The notes under the pieces are model-generated. The model saw only the letters and a program-made list of their open reading frames with translations. It made no database searches and was not told the origin of the DNA. Both the position numbers and the translations under genes were made by a program. Shown here in pieces: positions 23,471-31,961 of a DNA stretch of 64,000 nucleotides; within the stretch, counting starts at the first letter, position 1, and the number at the start of each line of letters is the position of its first letter. The DNA is from Rhizomucor pusillus (lineage: Eukaryota; Mucoromycota; Mucoromycetes; Mucorales; Lichtheimiaceae). Where the stretch lies: positions 98,115 to 162,114 of the forward strand of contig FWWN02000655.1 in assembly GCA_900175165.2 (NCBI GenBank), given 5' to 3'.

Positions 23471-24329
23471 ATGTCTGCTGCTGGTAATGATCTTACTGTC
23501 GATTATACTTCAGTTGTATGCTGACCAGCCTCGCAGGCAACAAATTAGTCCTTTACACTGCTCGCATTTGCCCTTACGCCCAGCGTACCGCGATCGCCCT
23601 GCACGAAGTCGGTGCCGACTATGAGTCTGTCGAGATCGACTTGCAGAACAAGCCTTCCTGGTAAGAGCATGACGCGGTTAAAAGATATATTGTTATGCAT
23701 GTACTAAAGGATATATTATCAGGTACAAGGATGTCAACCCGGAGCTCAAGGTCCCTGCATTGAAAATCCAAGGAAAGAACATTGCCGAATCGCTTGTTCT
23801 TGTCGAGTTGATTAGCGACCTCTACCCTGAAAAGAACTTGACTCCCAAGGATCCTGTCCAGCGTGCTCAAACTCGTTTCGCTATCGAGTACTTTTCCACC
23901 AAGTTGTCTCCTCATTTCTACAAATTGGTTTCAAACAACACCGAAGAGCAACGCAAGGAGTATAAGGAGGCTACTGAAGCCGCATACAAGAGAGTATGTG
24001 GGATCTATATACTGCTAAAGGATATGAGATTAACAACACGTAAAATCATTTAGTTCGACGAGCTTTTGCGGGAGCAATCGCCGTCTGGTCCCTACTTTTT
24101 GGGTGACCAGTTCTCTATCGCCGATATTGCTATCGCACCATTTGCCCTCCGCATTCTTGCTGTAGAAAAGACCATCTTGAATGGATATACCTCCGAGACT
24201 GTCAAGAACTCGCCTCGTCTTTCAGAATTCCTTCAAGGCATTGCCAACCGTCCCTCAGTCAAGGAGACATATTTGGGTGACAAGGAGCTTGTGGAAGCTC
24301 TTGCCAAACGCTTCAATCTCAAGCTCTAA
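23471..24329 (+). CDS. Glutathione S-transferase, omega-like
   Basis: Thioredoxin-fold N-terminal domain with ARICPYAQRTAIALHEVG, where the Cys of CPYAQR is the expected catalytic residue of omega-class and related cysteine-type transferases, followed by the glutathione-binding VPALKIQGKNIAESLVLVE (cis-Pro and Glu-Ser). The all-helical C-terminal domain includes GPYFLGDQFSIADIAIAPFA, the conserved N-capping and hydrophobic staple region. The start MSAAG is joined by a 53-nt GT-AG intron (23484-23536, with a tgctgac branch-like site) to NKLVLYTARICPY; other introns are near 23662-23722 and 23995-24053. Length is about 235 residues, normal for the family. Likely cytosolic, acting in thiol reduction (dehydroascorbate or glutathionylated substrates) rather than classical conjugation; that role is inferred from the Cys. 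Confidence 0.9.
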
Positions 24330-24499
24330 ATGTTTCTCTTGTACTTTGACACCATTGATGTAAATTGTCACTAAAAAGACACATCGTAACATATGGGATA
24401 TAAATAAAAAACGTTTGATATATTTGACTTCTGTGACAAAACAGAGAACAGCAATAAATAGGGAACAAACGAGTCAAGCAACACGAAAAACAAGGTCGA

Positions 24500-26110
24500 T
24501 TACAAATCTGAGGAAGAAACTCGAGAGACGAGGGGTATTATATAGAGCATCTGGCATTGTCCTGGGCGTAAACGAACGGAATACTGACCAGTATATTTTC
24601 CCAGATCTTTGCCTTCCCAAATATCATACAAAGTTGCGCCAGCAGGGCCGATATTCAAGTCTGATAATCGAAGCGTTATTTCATGATTGAATCCGAGCAT
24701 AAATATATATGTGTGTGCATTGAATATTCCACAACAAATGCGTCCATCTGGTAATTCTTTCCACCATATCTGCTTTCGATTTAACCACACGTCTCCAGAA
24801 CCAACCGGTCTGGCCATAATACCAGACTGGTGTATGTAGATGATATCTGGATGGTTGAACTGATGCAAATACTTGTCGGGTATCATGCGAGGATCAGAAC
24901 CGATGCAAAATACCGTGCTTAAAAGTGCCCAAAAACTGATATACGATCGTCGCACATCATCGTTGTCGAGGCCATCCACGCATTTGCCGTCGACTGTCAT
25001 GCCAACCAGAACAACATCCAGATCAAGGTAGAAACCATAGTCTTTTCCAATAACACCGGTATCGACCCATCGGGAAGCTTGTGTGATGCGCTGGAAAACT
25101 CGATGCGACGAGGTCATGGTTCGTGTCGAGTAGGATTCAATATCTATGAATATTCTTGCCCCATTTGCGAGCTCTGCCCATTCATCAGCGTACGAGTGAT
25201 CCATATACCAGGATAGCTCCATCCAAATATCGTATTTCTTGAAGGCGCGTGACATCATCCGTAAGCATTGACGATTATCTGGTGATTGATAAGGATAAAA
25301 CTGGTCACCTCCACCTGGACCGCAACCGTCGACTTTGACAAATCGAACACCCCATTCGGCGAAAAGTTCCGCCATCGAATCGTAATACACTTGTGCAGCT
25401 TCTAAGTTGGTATCGGGCATGTAAGTGGTGCCTTTAAACCCATTCCCTTCTTTCTTTTTCTTGACAATGTCAGACAGTTTATAGTTTGTGCCTTTGATTG
25501 GAGTGTTTGCTTCAAGCGCATCCTTGCGTATACCCGGGAGAATGTAAACGCCAAGCTTGTGGCCATTTTTCGCCAAGTAATCCGACAGCGATCGTAAGCC
25601 ATTAGGGAACAATTTTTGCCGAAATGTCCATCGTCCATACTCGTCGAAAGTCTCACACCTAACCCACATCACGATCAAACTCAAAGCTGTCAAAGCGAGG
25701 CGACTGTAATTACCATCCAGAATCCAGATTGATGTATTCGTATTGTGGCATTTTCAACCTCATTACATCTGATATCTCCTTTATATTCTTTTCGTTGAAC
25801 CTATATATTGTTAAACATGTCAAACCGTTGCAAATACAAAAGAAAAGGTTATAGAAATGGGTGCATCGTAGGATTTACCAAGGTTCGATGTGTTTGCCGC
25901 CGTATCCAGGCACGTCGTCCAGCAACTGCGTGGACCAAGTAGAAAACCCGAGCAATGGTCTTCGTGCCCATTCCGGTTTACTTTAGATGCAGTGATCAGT
26001 TTCGATTTGGGACATACGATCCGAACGGCAAGTACATACTCAATATATCGCCCAGACCCTTTAATAGTCATAGGCGACGATGTACGACTATACGGTTTGC
26101 TTGGCGCCAT
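24500..26110 (-). CDS. Glycoside hydrolase family 27 alpha-galactosidase-like enzyme
   Basis: Family GH27 landmarks in order: RPLLGFSTWST (equivalent of the usual PPMGWNSW), MPQYEYINLDSGW, NGLRSLSDYLAKNGHKLGVY, RFVKVDGCG carrying the catalytic nucleophile Asp, WMELSWYMDHSYADEW, GARIFIDIES near the acid/base Asp, LDLDVVLVGM, and RRSYISFWALLSTVFCIGSD. A beta-sandwich C-terminal domain follows, ending at 24500. Introns lie near 25640-25720, 25765-25880 and, less certainly, 25981-26038. The 5' end is weak: an ATG at 26110 keeps the frame but gives no signal peptide, unusual for secreted alpha-galactosidases, so an upstream exon may be missed. Substrate (alpha-galactoside versus alpha-N-acetylgalactosaminide) cannot be decided from sequence. 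Confidence 0.83.
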
Positions 26111-26667
26111 GAGACGCTTTCTACGTCCAAAACAGTCGGTGAACACGGCCACTTTGGCGAAAGAAGCGGGCTCTGCAGGCGTTGGCGTTGATCTCTCTTT
26201 TTAGATAGAGATGTCCGGCGTACATGCGAACTCTCTCATATACTATTCACGATCAGAATTTTCCATCGTTTCGTCTTATGCCAAAAACAACCCAACCTGC
26301 AAAGTTCTTGATCCTGCCCGCTCTTGTTACCTGGATACCATGCTTGTTGGTGCAACGCTGATCCGTGGTAAAAGCATATCTTTTTTACCTATTTAGCAGT
26401 ATAATGCGATGATCCTTTCTTCCGGAAATAAAATAATATCAGCAGAAGAGGTTAATGCTCTAATCTTTCTGTCATCTCATACGGAACTATTAGATACTTA
26501 TGGACTACATATAGGCTCGATAGGCTCTTGTAGACAAGGCCCTTCTTCGAGAACTAGACGACATGTTGCCAGGTCAATTCTAGATTCTGCATCGTCGCTT
26601 AAACGGCAACTGCTTTTGCTCTATTTTGGGAATGCTTCGTTCCTGAGCAGAGCTACTGCTAAATATA
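26111..26667. other. Intergenic interval left of the transposon
   Basis: About 560 nt. Open stretches at 26211-26396 and 26409-26744 on the plus strand show no recognisable domain; the second runs into the transposon end and is unlikely to be a gene. The dinucleotide TA at 26666-26667 abuts the transposon terminus. Confidence 0.45.
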
Positions 26668-26736
26668 CAGTATTTTTAAAAAGAAATGTCGCAGCCAATG
26701 AAAAAGTAATGTCGCTCCTTCAAAAATACTTGTCGC
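26668..26736 (+). repeat. Left terminal inverted repeat with three TGTCGC motifs
   Basis: The terminus starts CAGTATTTTT and carries TGTCGC three times, at element positions 20-25, 43-48 and 64-69. Spacing is about two helical turns, suggesting iterated binding of a transposase helix-turn-helix domain on one DNA face. Confidence 0.85.
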
Positions 26737-26813
26737 ATTTTTAAAATTAGATGTACATTAGATGCAGCTGTGTTCATTCACCGATTTCTTTTTTCACTGT
26801 TCACAATTAGCAC

Positions 26814-28100
26814 ATGAGTACACAGTTCTTATATGAAGATGGAGAAGGAAATGTGGTCGATGAGAATGGTAGACCTGAGCCCATGGACTACATCGTTGAC
26901 CAGGAACAATTTGCACTTGAGACGATTGGTTCTTATATACAGTATTTACAAAACAAGCCTGCGGAGCGATCTCGAGCTAACGCGATGCAAATAGATAGGC
27001 CTAGAGATGAGGACATTCGTATGAGGGAAGTGAGTGAACAACGTGCCTATACTTCTTATACTCCTCAAGACAAGGCCAGATTCTTCAAGCTGAAGATTGA
27101 GAAGTGTATGATTGCTTCTGCTGCAGCGAAACAATTGGGTATCCATGTTCGCACAGCCCAGAGATGGGTCAAGCAGTATGAGGAGCATCCCGACAGCATC
27201 TTTGAAAGCGGTAAAAAGAAAGGTCGTAGACGGATTCTGAATGAGGAACACGTAAAGGCCGTTATTGATTTTATTGGTGCTAATCCTTCTGCTGTTGTAG
27301 CCGAAGTAACTGAGCATTTAATGCAACAGTTCGATGGTCTTAAAGTTACTCATAGCACTGTTTACAACTTTATGAGAACAGAGTGTAACCGTTCCTTGAA
27401 GCAAGCAGAGTTTCAGTCTGTGGAAAGAAATAGCCCAGAAAAGATCGAGGAACGACATGATTGGGTTCGCAAGTGGGAACAAACTGACATGGACTTCTTG
27501 ACCAACTGTGTTTTTCTTGACGAGTCTGCGTTTCATATAAATATGAAGCATACGAGGGCTTGGTCTAAGAAAAGTACACCTGCTATTGTTACAGTGCCAA
27601 CCACGAGAGCAAAGACCACGACTATATTGGGTGCTATCTCTGCTTCAAGTTTAATCGAAGTAAGCTTGAGGATACCCAAACGTAGTAAGAAGAGAAAGGC
27701 TGGACAGGAATCTGGATGTTTGAGCACTGGTACTGTGACGGGACACTATATAAGCTTTTTGAAAGACACTTTGGACGAAATGGACAAATATCCACAGATG
27801 AAAGGCCACTATCTCGTTATGGATAACGCTCCTATACATAAGTCTGAAGACATTGCGAAGTATATCACATCTCGTGGATATCGGTGTGCTTATCTACCTT
27901 CATATTCTCCTGAGCTGAACCCAATTGAGCAGTGGTCTGTTGCTAAGAGCAAAGTTAAGCGCCATAGATTTCTGGAAAAAGAGACTTTATCAACCAGAAT
28001 TAGTGAAGCTTGTAACAGCATAATGTTGAGCGATTTCCACGGCTTCGTTTCTCATTCACATAATTGCTGGGATAAATGCCGAAACAGAGAAAATATGTAA
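26814..28100 (+). CDS. Tc1/mariner-type DDE transposase, 428 aa
   Basis: Cut-and-paste transposase. Residues 1-70 form an acidic leader with EDGEGNVVDENGRPEPMDYI. A helix-turn-helix region follows (KLKIEKCMIASAAAKQLGI, VRTAQRWVKQYEEHPDS, then RRRILNEEHVKAVIDFI and STVYNFMRTECNRSLKQ). The RNase H-like catalytic core has its first Asp in NCVFLDESAF, second Asp in HYLVMDNAPIHKS and the Glu in SPELNPIEQW, with 34 residues between the second Asp and the Glu (DD34E, the Tc1 arrangement). The frame is open from the ATG at 26814 to the stop at 28098-28100 with no intron. Length is greater than the roughly 340 residues of Tc1 transposases because of the N-terminal leader and a Lys/Arg insertion near residue 290. 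Confidence 0.93.
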   Translation: MSTQFLYEDGEGNVVDENGRPEPMDYIVDQEQFALETIGSYIQYLQNKPAERSRANAMQIDRPRDEDIRMREVSEQRAYTSYTPQDKARFFKLKIEKCMIASAAAKQLGIHVRTAQRWVKQYEEHPDSIFESGKKKGRRRILNEEHVKAVIDFIGANPSAVVAEVTEHLMQQFDGLKVTHSTVYNFMRTECNRSLKQAEFQSVERNSPEKIEERHDWVRKWEQTDMDFLTNCVFLDESAFHINMKHTRAWSKKSTPAIVTVPTTRAKTTTILGAISASSLIEVSLRIPKRSKKRKAGQESGCLSTGTVTGHYISFLKDTLDEMDKYPQMKGHYLVMDNAPIHKSEDIAKYITSRGYRCAYLPSYSPELNPIEQWSVAKSKVKRHRFLEKETLSTRISEACNSIMLSDFHGFVSHSHNCWDKCRNRENM

Positions 28101-28197
28101 TGTTGAATGGCTTTGTTAATATCTAAGGATATGCAATCAGGTACAAGATAAATGATATACAGGTAAAGCACAGATTTGTAAGGTAGATTGAATGAGT

Positions 28198-28270
28198 GCG
28201 ACAATTTTTTTCTGGGCATGCGACATTCATTTAACTTCATTGGCTGCGACATTTCTTTTAAAAAATACTG
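28198..28270 (-). repeat. Right terminal inverted repeat with three TGTCGC motifs
   Basis: Read from 28270 on the minus strand, the end begins CAGTATTTTTT and holds TGTCGC at element positions 20-25, 46-51 and 68-73, mirroring the left end. The outer 35 bases are almost identical to the left repeat; the inner spacers differ, so the motif rather than the whole sequence is maintained. Confidence 0.85.
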
Positions 28271-28612
28271 TTGGGATGGTTGACGAAGACGAGACCGAAG
28301 ATGTGGTATCCTCCGTCGTAAAGGCAAAAAACGATTCCGTAATGGATGCGCCTCGTACATGAATAATTTGATCAGGGTCAGCGAAAGTGGGTCACTGATT
28401 TGAATATGAATTACAGTCAATTTGGGCCTGTGGGTTGAAAGTGGGCCACATTTTCAAAACGGGCCTTTTCTCGCCGAAATGGCCCACGAAATCCAACACT
28501 AGGCCATCCTTTTATGGGGCATATACGGGCGTGCCAAAAAATGCTCGTCCTTTTACCCAAACTCCTCGGAACTCTTCCACCTCAAAAATATTGAACACTT
28601 AATTTCACAACC

Positions 28613-29344
28613 ATGGGAGAAAAGAAACGCGTGTCAAAACCTCCAGCCGGAAAAAAATCAAGACCTTCAAGTTGGAAAACGCAAAGATCGCTGGTCTTCC
28701 AAGTGGAATCCTGCGTGCCGCTGTTTCAGATTGGACTTTGCCAGCAAAGCTGGTCAACAAAATGGACCCGCAAAAAGTCAAAGCGTCACATCCTCCTGAA
28801 CTTTTGAATCTGGTTCGAAACGGTTTTCAAGCTGTTGCCAAGTCGGATGTCGTCCCAAAACAACTGACTCGATCCGCCTCGAATTGTTATGATTACTCGG
28901 ATACGGCCAGTTTCATACGAACATTCCTGGAGTCGAGCGCAACTCGACGGGCGAATCTGGAAGACGAATCAATCCAAAATATCTCAAAGCAATTGGCTCA
29001 GAAAGGTTCAATCTGCCGCTACTATAACAGAAAGTGCCTTAAAAGTAGTTACTTCTTCGACAATTGAACAGATTAACAGTAAGTTTCAACGTGGCAACCA
29101 CTAGTTCTTAAGTAACACTGATGGGTCTTTAGATAAGATCACCTCGTCATTGAAGGATGACAATGAAGCACCAAGTAGTGAGAGTGTGGAGAGCGACAGT
29201 CAAGTTGATGATTTTGAAATATTTTGGAGAAATATGGTAAGCTCGCAAAGTTTGCGCAGAGATTAAAGGGAGATCTTTTGTCCATTTCATCGAGAGTTAT
29301 TTTTAAGAAACTAATGTAATGGCCTGTTACAGTTCCCGAACTAA
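28613..29344 (+). pseudogene. Unrecognised gene with two frameshifts between transposon copies
   Basis: The ATG at 28613 opens MGEKKRVSKPPAGKK; after a run of seven A (near 28650) the sensible frame shifts to KLENAKIAGLPSGILRAAVS and on through LLNLVRNGFQAVAKS and SFIRTFLESSATRRANLEDE. A second one-base change near 29005 is needed to continue as VQSAATITESALKVVTSSTI. Then a good GT-AG intron (about 29080-29130) leads to an acidic exon (KITSSLKDDNEAPSSESV, DSQVDDFEIFWRNM) and possibly a last intron to a stop at 29342-29344. I do not recognise a domain; it is basic at the N-terminus and acidic at the C-terminus. The intron quality suggests a formerly expressed host gene now decaying beside transposons. 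It could instead be transposon-captured sequence. Confidence 0.45.
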
Positions 29345-30250
29345 TATATCGGTCAGATTTTTTTTTTTTTTTGCAGGTTTTGGTTTTTTTACGCCGATTG
29401 TAATCAAACCTGCGGCAGAGATAGCGCCCAGTATAGACGTTCTGTTTGCTCTCGTAGTAGGTCTGGTAACAATAGCACGGGTACCTTTTTTAGACCAAGC
29501 TCTTGACCGTTTCATATTTATATCAAAAGCAGACTCGTCAAGAAACACGCAGTTCGTCAGGAAGTTCATGTCTGTATTTTCCCATGTACAAACCCAATTG
29601 TACCGCTCCTCAATCTTTGCTTGACTGTTTCTTTCAATAGAATGGAAATCTGCTTTTTTCAACAAAAGATTGCATCCATTTCTCATAAAGTTATAAACGG
29701 TACTGCGTGAAACTTTAAGATCATTGAACTGTTTCAATAAATACTCAGTCGCTTCAACAACAGAAGCAGAGGGATTAGCATAATCATCAATGAAATTAAC
29801 AATAGCCTTTTTATGCTCTTCAGTAAGAATACACTTACGACCTACTCTGTTACAATTGTCAAAGATGTTGTCAGGGCACATGCTATACTGTTTAACCCAT
29901 CTCTGCGCGGTTCGGATGTGAATGCCCAACTGCTTCGCTGCAGCTGATGCACTCATACACTTTTCAATTTTCAGATCGAAAAACCTAACCTTATCCTGGA
30001 CGGTATACCGAACATAATCCCGTTTTATGCTTGCCTCCTTCATACGAATGACTTCATCTTTTGGCTTTTCTATTCGCATTGGACAAGCCGAAGATTCGCT
30101 GGAAGCTACATTTTCCAAGTATTCAGTGTGAGTGGCAATTGTTTCAACAACAAACTCATTCTGATCAACGATGTACTCCATGGGCTCAGGGCCGCCTTTC
30201 TCATCGACGACATTTCCATATCCATCTTCAAATAAAAATACTGCATTCAT
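29327..30250 (-). pseudogene. Truncated Tc1/mariner transposase (copy 2)
   Basis: Starts MNAVFLFEDGYGNVVDEKGG and keeps the acidic leader, the helix-turn-helix (MSASAAAKQLGIHIRTAQRW) and the first catalytic Asp (NCVFLDESAFDINMKR), then runs out after a Lys-rich segment encoded by the poly-T/A tract. The second Asp and the Glu of the catalytic triad are absent, so it cannot be an active transposase. Up to the truncation the 300 codons are free of stops, so decay is recent, or the DNA-binding half has been retained by chance or selection. Confidence 0.9.
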
Positions 30251-30381
30251 CTTAGATGTGACACGACATCATTAAGCAAAAGCCAAAAATACGACTTTCA
30301 TTTCTGAAAATGCGAAATTGGTTTTGATTGGCCAGCGACATCAATTTTGATTGGTTGCGACATTGTTTGTTGGAAGCACTG
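29345..30381 (-). mobile_element. Tc1/mariner-superfamily transposon, copy 2, 3' truncated
   Basis: Related to copy 1 but in opposite orientation. The transposase 5' end and its terminal repeat (ending at 30381, followed by TA at 30382-30383) are present. The half encoding the second catalytic Asp and the Glu, together with the other terminus, is missing. The break lies close to a run of 15 T at 29358-29372. The remaining terminus starts CAGTGCTTCC and is only partly similar to copy 1, so this is a different subfamily. Confidence 0.85.
30312..30381 (-). repeat. Single remaining terminal repeat of transposon copy 2
   Basis: Read from 30381 on the minus strand: TGTCGC at element positions 20-25 and 42-47, with a diverged TTTCGC near 65-70. 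This repeats the spacing rule of copy 1 although the flanking bases differ. Confidence 0.8.
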
Positions 30382-30383
30382 TA

Positions 30384-30961
30384 ATAAGAGGAACATAATC
30401 CAGACACATCCGCAAGTGAATTTAATCTCACATGCGTCCGTTAAGACGGACCAAGAAGCAGAATGAAATATTCAGACCAAGAAACGACTGTCCAGAAGGG
30501 TAATGTTTATAGTCAGAAGTCTACATATTAATGGCTGATATACGTATATTTCAAATATTTGGAACTTTGAAATAAAGGAAAACGTGTAATGTAATGTATC
30601 CATTCAGAAATCGTGAGAAGTTGGTCCTTTTAGTTGCATTGCTGAAGATTTGTCAATAAATACCTACGTGTTAATCGTACGACAGCAATTTATCAAGTTA
30701 TAAACGATATTGCGTTCATTGTCTTGATCTTGATGCGTGGGAAACATACATGTAATATAATACGAGGAAGACCACAGTGCTCTAAAACGAGTTTCCTACA
30801 TAGACTTGTCATCAATTTGTAGTACGTTACGGTACGTTGTATTACATATTTGACATATCTTAGTGTAAAAGATCCAATAAGTATGATACTACTATGCATA
30901 AAGTTACGATACTACAGAACACAGTATCATATCAAGATCAGCAGCGTAGCTAAGGACTATC
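30384..30961. other. AT-rich interval without recognised genes
   Basis: About 580 nt, AT-rich, containing only short random-looking open stretches. Nothing in it supports a gene or repeat. Confidence 0.5.
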
Positions 30962-31861
30962 CTAAAGGGAGTATATGCTACATGTATTGAGATATTTGAA
31001 TCCTACACGGATATATAGATTATTGTATCTATCTTGCTTTTCATCAGCGAACAGCGTTACATATTCATATTCTCTCAAGAGCTCTATGCAAAATGTAGTG
31101 ACAGCAGATCTTGCAAAACCTTGATGCCTAAACTGCAGTGGAGTATACACGTAACCTACCGCGCATCGTTTTGCCATAGGTCGCCGCTTCCAAAGCATAC
31201 ATTTTGGAGTACCGTCGCTTTTATCACACCACAGAAAAATATTGTTACACTCATCTCATCTCAGCATTGTTTACATATTCCTCCGTCGCCGTCATCTGGA
31301 GAAAATGTTTCATAATGTTTATAGAAACCTTTTGTCCATTTTACCAGCAATTCAAGCTCGTTTTCTTTTGGTGGCCTAAGCAAATGGTTTTCCAGATACT
31401 TTTCGTCCCTTATTTCAATACGGTCCTCGGTCAGAATATAACTCTACATGCCATGCTCTCGCTTCAGTTTGCATTGTGGAGCAAGCCTATTCCAGATTTC
31501 TGAAAGCCAAGTATTTTCAGGCTCGTTCCCGTGGATATTTAATTTCCAGGAGTGTCTGTAAAGCGTCTTTGACCAACATTTCAATGGCGGCTTGTATTTC
31601 GGCCTGTTTCACGCCCTTTGGTGAGGAAGGATACATGTACAACGTATGCAACGCAGCGATCGATATAACGTGTTGCCTTGTTCCGTGCTCGTCTTCATCC
31701 CACACTGTACCGCAGTAAGACGAACCGAGATCGCCTTGTTTCGAAAGAGTCTTGCAAGCAAGCCAGATGAAAGTGTTTTCCAATTCATGCTTCTCGAGTG
31801 TTGAGCCAGTCTCCTGGATAAAGTCTTGTACAGTTTTGTATCGTACGATCGTCAGAGGCAT
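30962..31861 (-). pseudogene. GNAT-family N-acetyltransferase pseudogene
   Basis: The minus-strand pieces follow the plan of a fungal/bacterial GNAT protein: MPLTIVRYKTVQDFIQETGS (from 31861), HELENTFIWLACKTL, IAALHTLYMYPSSPK, ENTWLSEIWNRLAPQCKLKR, LLRPPKENELELLVKWTKGF, NNIFLWCDKSDG, and the acetyl-CoA-binding region VGYVYTPLQFRHQGFARSAV with YNNLYIRVGFKYL at the end. They do not share one frame: a one-base change near 31520, an in-frame TAG after EHGM (near 31446), and two more frame changes around 31230-31300 are needed, and no GT donors explain them. Several independent lesions make this a clear pseudogene. Substrate unknown. Confidence 0.75.
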
Positions 31862-31961
31862 CTGTTCAAGATATGCGGCAGAAAAGATGATTTGCCAAGT
31901 CACAGGACTCCTTAGGTTAGCTTCATTAAATGAAATTGGGAAAATATCAATCATGACTCAG

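Larger units (their letters stand above)
26668..28270 (+). mobile_element. Tc1/mariner-superfamily DNA transposon, copy 1 (apparently complete)
   Basis: A 1.6-kb element bounded by near-perfect terminal inverted repeats: the first 35 bases at 26668 match the reverse complement ending at 28270 with one difference. The left end is preceded by TA, the normal Tc1/mariner target; the right end is followed by TT, so the duplication is imperfect or mutated. It contains one intronless transposase gene (26814-28100) with an intact frame. Two related copies and one relic lie elsewhere in the window, showing a family active in this genome in the past. Because the transposase has all catalytic residues, this copy could be active or recently active. 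Confidence 0.88.

Noticed and set aside
23471..23536. A 24-nt micro-intron in the glutathione transferase gene
   Set aside because: A normal 53-nt intron starting at GTAATG, four codons plus one base after the ATG, restores the frame with a standard branch-like site.
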